Shown one piece after another: positions 34,571-45,777 of a stretch of DNA of 64,000 nt. A program made the translations under genes and the position numbers. The notes under the pieces are model-generated. The model was given only the letters and a program-made list of their open reading frames with translations. It searched no databases and had not been told where the DNA came from. The stretch is taken from assembly GCF_003473485.1 (NCBI RefSeq), contig NC_053042.1:41568762-41632761 (forward strand), written 5' to 3'. This DNA comes from Medicago truncatula. Lineage: Eukaryota > Streptophyta > Magnoliopsida > Fabales > Fabaceae. The first letter of the stretch is position 1. The number at the start of each line of letters is the position of its first letter.

Positions 34571-37500
34571 TTATGCAGAAGAAATCTCAATCTCAGCCCA
34601 CCAGAGCGGAGAAAGTTTTGGAACTACAATTTCAGGTGACATTTTTGTTATCTCTCTCAATTTTTCACTGACTTCCTTCATCGTCGGTCTCTTGTCCGAA
34701 TCCGGATCAACACAAACTCTTATCAATTCAGCAACTTGTTCCACCTGATCTTCTTGGTAAGATGCTAGAGTTGGATCCACCATTTCCTTAAGAGGTTTGT
34801 CCCATTTTAGATAATGTGATGCCCAGTTTTCATGTGAGCTATTATCAACCGAATAAGGAATTCGACCGGTAACTATTTCGAATAATAAAACACCAAAGCT
34901 ATAAACATTACTTGATGGACTTGCTGATTGCATCATGTCAATGTGTTTTCTACCATCAGATTTCTTTTCAGATGAATCTATTTCGTTGGAGAAACTCAAA
35001 TCTGAGGTTTTCGCGGCGTGGTCATCGGTTAGGTGGACGGATGAAGAATTCAGGTTAATAAGGACTACAGGAGGGTCCAATCCATGCATATGTTGTAGGC
35101 AGTAAGCCATTCCCATTGCAATTCTAAGTCTTGGTCCCCAGTTCAAGTGCTCACCTTCTTTTACTGGAATTTCAAACATGATCAAATGCATCAAACTTAT
35201 ATACAAAAAGCATGATAATAAATGGTTTAAATGTGTTTTTGGTACTTGCAAATTTACCACTTTTTTCTTTTGGTCCCTCTAATTTTACTGTTTTGTTTTT
35301 TATCCTTATTGTTTTATTTCAGTCCTTCAAAACTTGTTCATTTTAGAATCAGCATATGAAATATTACACTCATATTACAAAGACTGATTCCAACATAAAC
35401 AAATTTTACTGGAACTAAAACAAAACAACAAGGACTAAAAGTAAAAAGTGTTATATTTGCAAGAACTAAAAATAAAAACACAAACTACAGGGACCAAAAG
35501 TAAAAAAGTGGTATATTTGAAGACAAAAAAATATTAAAACCAAATGAATCAACACTTGGTTGGAAAGCAGATATTCTGTTAGTATGTGTAATGACTATTG
35601 GCTAGTGAGTACTCACTATGTAAATGCTCAAATAGTGTTCCATTTGGGGCATATTCAAAAACCAACATTCTGGTGAAAGGCTCTTCTTCTTCACAATATC
35701 CAATAAGATTGACAAAATTCTTGTGGTTCACTTTTGATAATGTGTCTATCTGAAAACCATAAGTTTCCAAACTTAAGTCACAATTGAAATGCTTAAATAT
35801 CAAATCTACAAAACTACTTTAAAAATTAATACCTTCTTCCTAAATTGAGTTTCTAAAGTCCTTGTCCAACTCTTGGATAATGTCACAGAAACAGAAGCTA
35901 CCGCAATTTCAACTCCACTAGACAAAGTTCCTTTGTACAATGTACCAATTGGTGAATTACCAATTACATTGCTAAAATCTTCGCATGCTGCTTCAAGATC
36001 TGATCTATTTAGCTTTGGCACACCTGAAAATTAAAATCAGGAAAATAATATAATAACTAAAAAATAATCTACAAATTGTAACAAACCTCTAATATTATAA
36101 ACTGATCTTAAGAAATATTGAAATAAACTAAGATACTTTAATATAATTTCTTATACTCTAACAGCATCCTTTTTTCTGTCAAACAAGACCATATCTTATT
36201 ATCCAAACATGTGAGAAGATCTAAATCATGCAATGTGAAACTGTATATTGACTCATATTTTCAGCTATTGTTACTATATATGAATAGTTTGGAGGAAAAG
36301 AGATGGTCAGATTTACCGGTGACAAGTGCTTTCTGAAGCTGTCCACTTATTCCAGTACTCCAAGGTCTAACAATAGCTAACTTATTGGTTTTACAAAGAT
36401 ATATACCAATGCTTGAAATAACAAGAAAAACAGCACCACCAATAATTACTCCAGCAAAAATAGGAACTTGATTCTTCTTTGACAGTGGAGGAAGAGAATC
36501 AGAAGCATTTTTATTTGGAGATTCTGAAGCATTTTGAATAGGAGAATCCGAAGATGGACTTGAAGAATGTGAAGGAAAAGATCTATAGAGCGGTGAAGTA
36601 CGGTTATGACGGTATTGATAAGGACGACGATGATGTTGGTGATATTCCTGCAGGCTCCTAGGACCTTCATTTTCATGAACATGCCTTATAATAGGCATAA
36701 AATGGACACAACTTAGACTATAGGAAAAAAAGTGCATGATAAAAATGTGAAAAACCTTACAGTTTATTAGTAACATACCATGTGATGGATCTTTCAGAAC
36801 AAGATGACATCTTATCTGCATTGATTAACTGATTTTTATCTACTTGATACTCCGAAAGCATCTTCAGTTCATTGATTTTGGGGGAGAAACCAATAAGGAG
36901 TTCATTGTTGTCAAGCAAACTGTAACAAGAAGAAACTCAGTATCATCATACAGAATTGGAAAGGATGAAGTAATAAAAAATTGAGCTATAGTTAGAGTAT
37001 CATCATACAGAATTGCTAGTGATGTGATATTATGACCAAAATTAGCATCTAGATGTCCACTGAAGTTGTTATATCCCAAATCCAAAATCTCCAATTGTTT
37101 CAAGTCTACAATTTCTTCAGGTATGGTTCCATAGAAAGAGTTGTTCCTTAAAATACTACACAACATATTCATGGATTGTTATTAGAATGAAAGGGGCTAA
37201 AAAAGAAGAAAAAGTAAGGAACTTCTTATAACAATGCCACCAAGCAATAAAATAACAACGCTTACATAGATTTTATGTGAACAAGGTTCACAAGCTCTGG
37301 TGCTAGAGTTCCTTCAAGGCAAAGATCTTTCAAATTCCTAAGAAAATAAACAATTTCTCTTTATAAGAGAGAAAGCTCTCTAGCTCAACAGCATGAACAG
37401 TAGTGATTTTTCATTTAATACAGGAGACTAAAATAATCAAAAATTGAAATGATAAATGCCACTTTCTATATAGTTGGTGCCATGATAAGTGAACATATGG

Positions 37501-37981
37501 TTTTGATGATATAAGTGTAACAAACGGGGGGATAAAAAAGAAACAAGGGGAAAAAAAAGGAAATTGATAAAAAAAAATGCATATTCCTTTCTTCTTCTTT
37601 TTTCTTGATCTACACTCCACACAAGAGTCAACACAACATATAGCAAAATCACTTAGTACTTACAAGACTACAACATTTCTATCTGAACATTCAACTCCAA
37701 ACCAATCACAAGGGTCAACAGAAACTTCATCATCAATCCAATTTGATAAAGCACCAAAAGGGTCACTAATTATTCTCTTCTTCAACTTCAAAAGACTATT
37801 ACCTGCACAAGGAAACCATATTTTAGCAACTATAGCCAAATATATAATTAAGATTCAACAAGATTCAAGTTTTCCCACTACCTTCTTCATTCAAAGAATA
37901 GCAACACAAATTCAAGTTAAGAAACAAGAAGCACACAATAAGAAAGCACAAAGCTCTAGAAAGATTCATGCTCTTGGTCAT
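34571..37981 (-). CDS. LRR receptor-like pseudokinase, MRH1/MALE DISCOVERER type
   Basis: Nine minus-strand exons (37882-37981, 37664-37802, 37266-37337, 37009-37155, 36779-36919, 36317-36684, 35833-36023, 35617-35749, 34571-35163) join to 627 residues. Order: signal peptide; LRR N-cap with DPCDWFGVEC; a few LRRs (LEGTLAPELVNL, FYGTIPEEIVDLKQLEILDL); a His/Arg/Ser/Pro-rich juxtamembrane stretch; transmembrane helix about 273-296; kinase-like domain from about 330. Catalytic motifs are lost: the VAIK Lys position is S366 (IAVASV), HRDLK reads LINLN (465-469) and DFG reads DLS (485-487). The ending SPLWWAEIEISS is diagnostic of the MRH1/MDIS1-interacting group (root-hair growth, pollen-tube guidance). 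Likely a plasma-membrane pseudokinase co-receptor. Intron 8 carries a MITE. Confidence 0.92.
35224..35541. mobile_element. TIR element within intron 8 of the receptor pseudokinase gene
   Basis: Left 'ggtttaaatgtgtttttggt' with 'taccactttttt' and 'ttttggtccct' is mirrored at the right by 'agggaccaaaa', 'aaaaaagtggta' and 'ttaaaacc'. It is about 320 bp and lies wholly inside the intron 35164-35616. It belongs to the same broad class as the element at 5363-5737. No ORF. Confidence 0.75.
36940..37015. repeat. Direct repeat that duplicates a splice donor region
   Basis: 'gtatcatcatacagaattg' occurs at 36940-36958 and again at 36997-37015, 57 bp apart. On the minus strand each copy carries CAATTCTGTATG; the right-hand one is used as donor of exon 4 (37009-37155). 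Confidence 0.8.
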
Positions 37982-38109
37982 TCTTGTATTTTTTATTTTT
38001 TGTTGTTGCAAGAAACAAGCTTAGAAGTTAGAATATGGCTCAGTCCTACTAAAAAAACAAGCTTAGGAAGCTGTGGAAGGAATAAAAGTGAAAATGAAAA
38101 CTGAGTGGA

Positions 38110-39115
38110 AGGAGTAAAGGCCAAAAATGTTATCTGAATATGGTTCTGACACTTGCATAGTTAGTTCAGTTGCATGATATTTTTATCAAATCCTGTTTTT
38201 TCCCCTCAAGTGATGATCACCACAATATATCAAGTTGATATTTTAACCAGAAAAGGTATAAATAACACTAATTCTTGTAATATATATTTTTCATATATTT
38301 ATATTATTAGTAGAGTTAATGAAAATAATTTTAGAAACTAAGTAATAATTTTTATAAAATTAACAAAATTAAATATAAATATTTCTTAATTTATGTTTCA
38401 CTTGTTAAAATGACTTCGGAGTTGGATCCATTTGAAATTATCTACTGACATAAACATTTGTTAACGCTATTTCTAAAACACTAAAATTGCGGTAAAAAAC
38501 CAAGTTGAACCAAAAGCGATACATTGAAACTTCTAAAAATCATTATGGGAGAGTTTCATAGTCATTGTGGAGGTCGCCCACGGCTCAATAAAACACACAC
38601 TTAAATTATTTGAGAGAGTTTATTGAAAAGTATATAGGATGTTTTCATCTTATTTCTATTAAGCTTCTTTCGGGAAAAAAATAAAAAATCTTATTTCAAT
38701 CAGCTCTTTATAATTGCCTATAAAAACATCTTATAACTTTATGAAAATAATTTGAATTTATTTGAATTTTTGTTAACTTACAGATAAACACTTATGATTT
38801 TATTAAGTTGTTTAACAACTCTTAAATAGAACATCATTGATTGGTGATAACCGAAGAAAGGAAAACATAGCAATGTGCAATCAATGAGAGCAAGGAGTAG
38901 TAAGGACTAAGGACTATAGAGTAAATGAATGGTGTTGTTTATAATTCATGGAGTAGATAAGATGAGGTGAGAATGAGATGATTCTCGTGACTTGACTTTT
39001 CTACATGAGGGTCATAAATTCACAACAGTACATCAACATTGGGTCTTTGTCTGTGTCTCTTATACTATTTTTTGTACACTTCATAAGGGACCTCTTTATG
39101 ACAATGTCAATTTAA
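38110..39115. other. Upstream spacer of the receptor gene
   Basis: AT-rich promoter-side sequence. No gene or definable repeat. Confidence 0.4.
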
Positions 39116-39116
39116 T

Positions 39117-39269
39117 GGCTTTGCTCATAAACTCATTGGGTTGTCTTGGTGGTATTGGTTTGGGACCTAGGAGTTTGGTCTTCTTCAAGATCTTAGATTC
39201 CATTCTCTCCGGTGCTAATTTAGATGAATTAGTTTAACTTCTTAAAAAAAAAAAAGGCTTTGCTCATAA
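39117..39269 (+). mobile_element. Short 5'-truncated retro-insertion with poly(A) and 14-bp target duplication
   Basis: The perfect 14-bp direct repeat 'ggctttgctcataa' (39117-39130 and 39256-39269) brackets 125 bp that end in 12 A (39244-39255). This is the structure of target-primed reverse transcription. The insert is too short to name its source. It reads LDSILSGANLDELV-stop in one frame, which may be the end of a LINE or a transcribed gene. Confidence 0.8.
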
Positions 39270-40129
39270 CCCATTTACCCACTCGATCAAAGGCAGGTAT
39301 AATCATGCATCTCAATCTCATATTGCTGCTTCGCCTCCTCCTCTTGTTAGAGCTCTGCTGCTTTATGCTCAAGCTCGAGGACAAGTTCAGGCTCTGGATG
39401 AGATGATCTAGGTCAATCACATATGGCCTTAGTGAACCATTTTTGCTTAGCTGCCCGCTCCTGCCTAGCCGAGGAATTCATGTTGACCTTGTTGCCTCTG
39501 ACACAACACGAAAGGGGTGTATGTCCATGTATAAAATAAAAAAAAATAATCAAAATACACAGACAAATCAATATACCGAAGGAAAAAATTTAGATAAATC
39601 AAAATTTAGCACACCTGGTCGTGTTTTGGATTATATAAACCGAATTTCTAAATAATACATTTCAGTTTATATGATCTGAAATGAAAGTAACCAATATTCA
39701 ATGGAGAAATGAGGTTGACTTTTTTTAGTATATTTTGAATTGTATAATTTGAAAAGTGTTTTTTGACTTCAAACTATATAATTTAAACGGAGTAAAATTG
39801 TAAAAACGGAGGGCGCACAAGAGACATGAGAGAGCAAAAATTCTCTTCTAAGATTACAACATTTATAGACCGGGTTGTTCAACGTATCAAAACAAATTTT
39901 CCAATAGAGTTTTTTTCTTACAAAACTTATCGGCACCCATTTCCTATGGGTGTTTTCACTATATTTTGAACAATGTCGGCCCCGTTGAGCAACTTTCAAA
40001 CATAAAAATAGTTTTCAAAGACTATCGAAGACCATTGGTGGAATTGGCGAAATAAAACAATTTTTTAGGATAATTTTCAGAATTAGCTAATCCAACTAGT
40101 GTCATTCAAATGTTCTCTAGCACTATCGA

Positions 40130-40730
40130 AGATTGCACCAATAATCTTCTTCAGAATGGTCCTCAACACACTGAAACGGTTTTCATTGGTTGGAAGTGTC
40201 CTCATGAGGGATGGTTAAACTCAATTATGATGGGACGTGCAAATAGAATGGAAATCGTGTGGGTTGTGGCAGTCTTCTTTGGGATACTAATGGTAGATGG
40301 TTCAAAAGATTTGTGCGCAAGATTGGTGTTTGTGATGCTCTACATGCAGAAATGTGGGGTTTGTATTTTGGTTTAGAGCTAGCTTGGCGTGATGGAATTT
40401 CACATCTCTGTATGGAGAGTGATTCAAAATTGTTTATTGACATGGTTACAAATAATTGCAAGACTAATGGGACGACCCCTTCATTGATTTGGCGTATCAG
40501 AAATCTCTTGGACCATAGTTGGTGCATTGCGGTTCATCATACTTGGCGAGAAAGCAACAAAAGTGTTGATTGACTTGCTGGTTTCAGTCTTACCACAGAT
40601 TCTTGGAATTTTATTGTTTTGGAGATCCCTTCGAGTCAGCTCAACAGTTTCCTCTTCGATGATATTTCTGGACTTACATGCTAGAAATATTCGTTTAGTT
40701 GATTAGTTTTCTTCCTTCTAAGTTTTTGCC
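40130..40730 (+). pseudogene. LINE-type RNase H domain remnant
   Basis: Plus-strand words in family order: VKLNYDGTCK, then a stop, then GCGSLLWDTNGRW, CDALHAEMWGLYFGLELAWR, CMESDSKLFIDMV, HTWRESNKSVD-stop, and beyond the stop LFDDISGLTC. These are the RVT_3 RNase H motifs (D..E..D) of legume LINEs. At least one frameshift and two stops make it a pseudogene. There is no poly(A), so the 3' end is unclear. Confidence 0.8.
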
Positions 40731-40734
40731 TTCT

Positions 40735-42600
40735 TTTATACCAAAAAATATATATGAAAAATTAAAATATTTCACGTGAATTTATACTAATTTTAATAAT
40801 CAACTAATGAATCGAATCTTTTCAAATATTTAATCATTCTTAAAAAGACAAATAGTAAATTAATACCCAAAGGCCCCAAATACTTTACAGTATTATTCAA
40901 CTTTGTGTGTTTTAGAGATTTACAAGGGACGCTTTTCGCATATGCAATACATCATCACCCTTATCAAACGTGAATGTGCAACCACTTTCTATTTCTCTCT
41001 CTTAAGCTGCTTTGCCTTTGGCTGAAACCTAGTCAGACAGTGCTTTTGATTTAGTTGAAACTTGAACAAGGAAAAGGCAGAATAAGATTATCTTCCACAT
41101 GGTTTGTTTGTCCCACCCATGTTGTCCATATATCATATCATATAAATTAAACAAGGGTTGCATGACATATGACTAGACATTGATACCAGTACAATGCACA
41201 CCCTTGTGAAAAAGAATTAGCCAAGAACCAAAATTGACTTTTTGGTCCTACTCAGCTAAATTTCATCTCATACATTAGTTTAATATCAATCTATTAGTAA
41301 TGGTTTTGAGTTCAATTACATTGCACCGAAAGTGTAATTTTCTGTGCTTTAATAAGTGATGTATTTTAATACAGTATCAAATATGTCGTCAACTTTTAAA
41401 TGTTTGTTTAAATAAAATTTCGCTTAAAATATTTTAGAAAGCATCTAAACTCAATTCATATTAGACTCTACTAGGAAGCTACATCGCACAATGAATAAGT
41501 GATGTATTCGAGCATAGCCTATAAGAAAATGATCATCACACAATGAAGATTAGAGGATGATATGTCAATCGCAATGTAAATCCCTTAACGATTTCAATTA
41601 GTTTCTCACTCATTTCTCCTAAAATTCTACCAATAAAAGAACTTTTGCACTAGGAAAAATGTACACATTCGGTTCGGTTAAACCTCTCACCCATCTTAAA
41701 CCAAAAAAAAAAAACCTCTCACCCATCTCACTAATATACTGACCTAAGCATTAAAGTGTTTACAAATGCAAAAACGTCCCCCGCTCAGGAGCACTACTGC
41801 AGACCTCCGTCGTGTTTCATCAACTCCGGCCGTCATTCTGGATCCACCTCGGATCATGAAGCATTATAAAAAAAAATAAAAATAACATCGTGGATAGTTA
41901 TTTAACTTGATAATATTTGCTGAGTATAGAATACTTTTTGATTTTGGCATAAATCTTAGGTCATCCACCAGCATTAGAACGTTACTAGTAGATATAGATT
42001 GTCAAAAGCTCACAGTTTGTCCACAATACCGCCTGACCACATCCGAATTAAAGCAAAGCCACTATCTTTTTCTCACCCCTTATCTCCTCTTTTACTTGTT
42101 ATATTCAAAATCTTCCATTGGAGCAAAATGTTAATTTGTTCCATTGAAAAAGTTAATACCTCTCAAGCCTAATTTTCCTACTCTGAAATTGATAACTACC
42201 CTCCAACACATGGTTTGTGCAATGGGCAGTATGGAATCCAAAGGCAAAAGCCCTTAGTTGAGGAACACATACACAGAATCACATGTGCACAATTTCAATT
42301 GAAGGGTATCCATGTGTTCTAGTATTTGTCATGCACATAAGCACATTCATTTTTAGGACTTTGGGAAACATATATATAGAGATGCAGTAAAAAGCATATT
42401 CTCCATATTGTTATCCAGCCGACAAGATATTTCCATTTTTCAAATCAATCCTTAAAGACAAAGTAACATCTAATCCAACATCTTTTTTTTCTTTACCATA
42501 TCATTCCAGCTTGGCCCTCTTTCTTTTTTGACACCTTTTTCTCTCCTTCCCACTTATCTCCTTTATCTAAAGTTATTTGCTATGTCTTTAAAACACTGAT
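40735..42600. other. Spacer upstream of the X8 protein gene
   Basis: AT-rich sequence. A GC-richer block at 41770-41860 has no sustained frame. No gene recognised. Confidence 0.45.
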
Positions 42601-42659
42601 CCTGTATATATCAATCACACTGAAATTTCAACAATATCATTACACAATACTCTCTGATA

Positions 42660-44839
42660 ATGGCCAAGGAAGCTTCTTTCTGTCTCTTGTTTCTCTCTTC
42701 TCTCTTAATTTCATGTTCTGGTAAGTACTTAACACTGATAAATGATAATAACACATAGTACTCATTTTTTTTTGCAGATTCTAATCATATATTATTTCAC
42801 TCTCATGCAGGATCTTTGGTGGGTTTTTCATATCATGAGAGAGGAGACACATTGACATCATTCCTCCAGCATAGCAAAGTTTCTTCGTCTCAGATTCGAG
42901 CTTTCGTCACAGATCATTGGATTTTGAGCACTCTTACCAACTCAAAACTGTTAGTTGATCTCTACTTAAACAAAAGCCAAGTTGAAAAATTCATTACTTC
43001 AAAACCTTCAGCAGTTTCTGAGCTAAAAGCTCAACTAGTGAACTTTCTTCCACATTTAAACATCAAAAGCATCATTGTTAGCTGTGGAAGTGAGTGCTTA
43101 TTACAAAATGAGCTGCCTTTGATTATGCATGCTCTTAAATCAATTCATTCAATTCTCAGTGATCTTCACATAAGTAAAGAAGTAAAAATCTCGGTCGCAT
43201 TTCCACTTCAAGTCTTAAGGAAGTTGAATGCATCACAAGAACACGAAATTCGTAGATTACTTTCATTTATAAAGGAAACGAAATCGTTTGTGATGATAGA
43301 AGACAACATTGATGGAGAATTAAGAATGGATGACCATTTTGTTCAAACTATTATCAAACGCGCTAATCTTGCCGCTTCTGTTCTTCCTTGCAAAGATGTT
43401 CCTTTGGTTCTTACAATCAAGAGTTCAGTTATACCAAGTTCAATAGAAGTAACTCAATTTAGTAAAAGAGTATCGAAATATTTAGAAGCAAAAAGAATAG
43501 CTGCATTATATGTAGAACTGCATACAACAGAAGATTCTTCAATGAAAGAGCTCAAAAGGGAAGAGGAAGGTATGTTTCATTTGTCTAGAAGAGAGATCTT
43601 AAGCAAATTCCACAGAAGAAAAATTATAGACAACACAAACAGTCCAACGAACACAGTTTACCCTACAAATCCAACACCGGTTATTACACCCTCAGATACA
43701 CCAACCATTATAGCAGTTCCTTCCACAAATCCTGTCACAATTTCCCCTACAAATCCAGCTGCAATGCCAGTAACAGTTCCTTCAACTACACCTGTTGTTC
43801 CTTTAGCTCCAACAACTCCAACCATTACACCGGCACCGGTCTTCAATCCAGCTACAACTCCTACAACAGTTCCAGGTGCACCACCAGTAACATCTTATCC
43901 ACCTCCAGTAACATCTTATCCACCTCCATTGGGAAATGTTCCAGTGGTAAACCCTCAACAGCCACCTCCTTCAAACACAAATGCTCCTTCTATTCAGGGA
44001 CAGAGTTGGTGTGTGGCGAAAACAGGTGCTCCACAAGCTTCCCTTCAATCAGCATTGGATTATGCTTGTGGAAATGGTGCTGATTGTTCTCAAATACAAC
44101 AGGGTGCAAGTTGTTACAGTCCTGTTACTTTGCAGAACCATGCTTCTTTTGCCTTCAACAGTTACTATCAAAAGAAGCCAGCTCCAACAAGTTGCGACTT
44201 TGGAGGCGCTGCTATGTTAGTTAGCTCAAATCCAAGTAAGATTTAAACATTTAAATAACCCTTGTTTTTTCTTTCTTTCAATCTCATGCTTCAAAATATT
44301 GATGATCATTTTTTATAGGTTCTGGTTCTTGCATTTATCCGTCATCATCTTCGTCGTCATCGTCAACCTCAACTTCACCAATGATATCATCTCCAGCACC
44401 ACCTACACAATCAACTTCAACTTCAATACCACCACCAAGTCTAACAACACCTTCACCATCTATTCCAACAATAGCTCCACCAACAATGTCAACAGCTCCA
44501 TCATCAATTCCAACAGCTCCACCAACATCTTCAGGCACTTTTGGGTGAGTGAGATGGCAAGTTTTTCAGTGACTTCAATAATTATATTCTGTGATACCAA
44601 TAAGCATGTACTAACCATGGTTCTGTATAAACAATGCTGTCTTTTGTAGCTATGGTACCCCACCTTCAGTGTTAAACTCAAGCAACCCAGCTTCAGGTAC
44701 AATGCCAGATTTTGGGTCTGATAGCCCTCCTATTGTAAACACAACATCGGCCTCACACCCTCGAGCTCTGAAACCTTTTACTGGCTGTATAGTCTTGATG
44801 ATTCCATTTGTCACTGCAAGCCTCAGCATGCGCCTATAG
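42660..44839 (+). CDS. GPI-anchored X8-domain protein with degenerate GH17-like N-terminus
   Basis: Four exons: 42660-42720, 42811-44235, 44319-44544 and 44650-44839, giving 633 residues. Parts in order: signal peptide; a ~260-residue region opening [18 protein letters not shown] that resembles the start of plant beta-1,3-glucanases (GH17: xxVGVNYG...) but lacks recognisable catalytic glutamate motifs; a Pro/Thr-rich linker (~300-415); an X8/CBM43 callose-binding domain ([11 protein letters not shown] at ~420, then YACG, C...SCY, FNSYYQ and SCDFGGAA); a second Ser/Thr/Pro-rich region; and a C-terminal hydrophobic tail ([17 protein letters not shown]) typical of a GPI-attachment signal. Likely outer plasma-membrane or plasmodesmal callose binding. 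Enzymatic activity is doubtful. Confidence 0.88.
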
Positions 44840-45777
44840 AGTTTAGAAACAGGTTTTCCATTCGGATCATCACACTACTCTATAGACATTCATTAGAGTT
44901 TGTAACATTACATGCTGCAGTGTTAAGGTCTATAGGTGCAGAAAGAAGGCAGAGTAAGAAAAGAAGAAAAAATTACGTGCATCCATGAGCTGCTTAGAGT
45001 ATTTTAGGTTGTACAATATATTATGGTCATTATTGGTCATGTACATATATTTTGAGAGCTTAGGTTTTCTATTGTTTTTTCAAGGTACAATCTTGGTCTA
45101 TGTAGTTCAGTGTAAATTGGTCAGAGTTGTTATAATTTGAGGTTCTATCAAGATTCAGATGACCAAAAATTGTCAAATGATGAGGTACTCTATACCCTGT
45201 GACAGGTACTTCTATATACACAAGAATACACGTACGAGTAGCTTAATCCAATGCATTGGATGCTGATTCTGAATTAAGAATATTCATTAAATTATCAAAG
45301 AAAAACCAGAAAGCACTGATAGCGATCAGCTACCAAACACCTTGACTTTTTAACCTGCGCACATGTGAAATGCTTTCAAGGCACACACATAACTAAGCAG
45401 CTGAAATTTTATGATTTTTCTTTAGATATGAGTGTGAACAAGGTTCACCAGCGACTAAAGCCAGCATATGTATGGTAAGTGCCGGTAGTAACTTTATGGT
45501 CACATTAAAAATTTGACCAGCTTAATGATGCGATAAACTGTAAACATCCTAAAATATATAAGCGCACCTACACAGAATAGTTTCACATAGAACACATCAA
45601 AATTGTGTTGTGATCCTGATGCTGCTACATACTGCATAAGCTAAAGCTAGATTATCTCTAAAACTGCGTTTCTACAGCACGAAACGCCTTCTAAAACTTC
45701 TCTTTACTCCTACAACAAACTTGAGAAGGTATTAGGTTCCTCTATATACATGAATCCTCGTGGACAAAGGAATGGTT
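44840..45777. other. Convergent 3' flanks of X8 and NEAP genes
   Basis: 3'UTR sequences of two convergent genes and a short spacer. No further feature seen. Confidence 0.5.

Noticed and set aside
37577-38104. 175-codon plus-strand frame over the 5' end of the receptor gene
   Set aside because: Exons 1 and 2 of the receptor pseudokinase, with signal peptide and LRR N-cap, are on the opposite strand and splice correctly; the plus frame is an antisense artefact.
44335-44702. Open frames antisense to the Ser/Thr/Pro-rich region of the X8 gene (Gly/Val/Asp-rich translation)
   Set aside because: They are low-complexity shadows of the TCA/CCA-rich coding exon on the plus strand, with no domain and no splice or start context.
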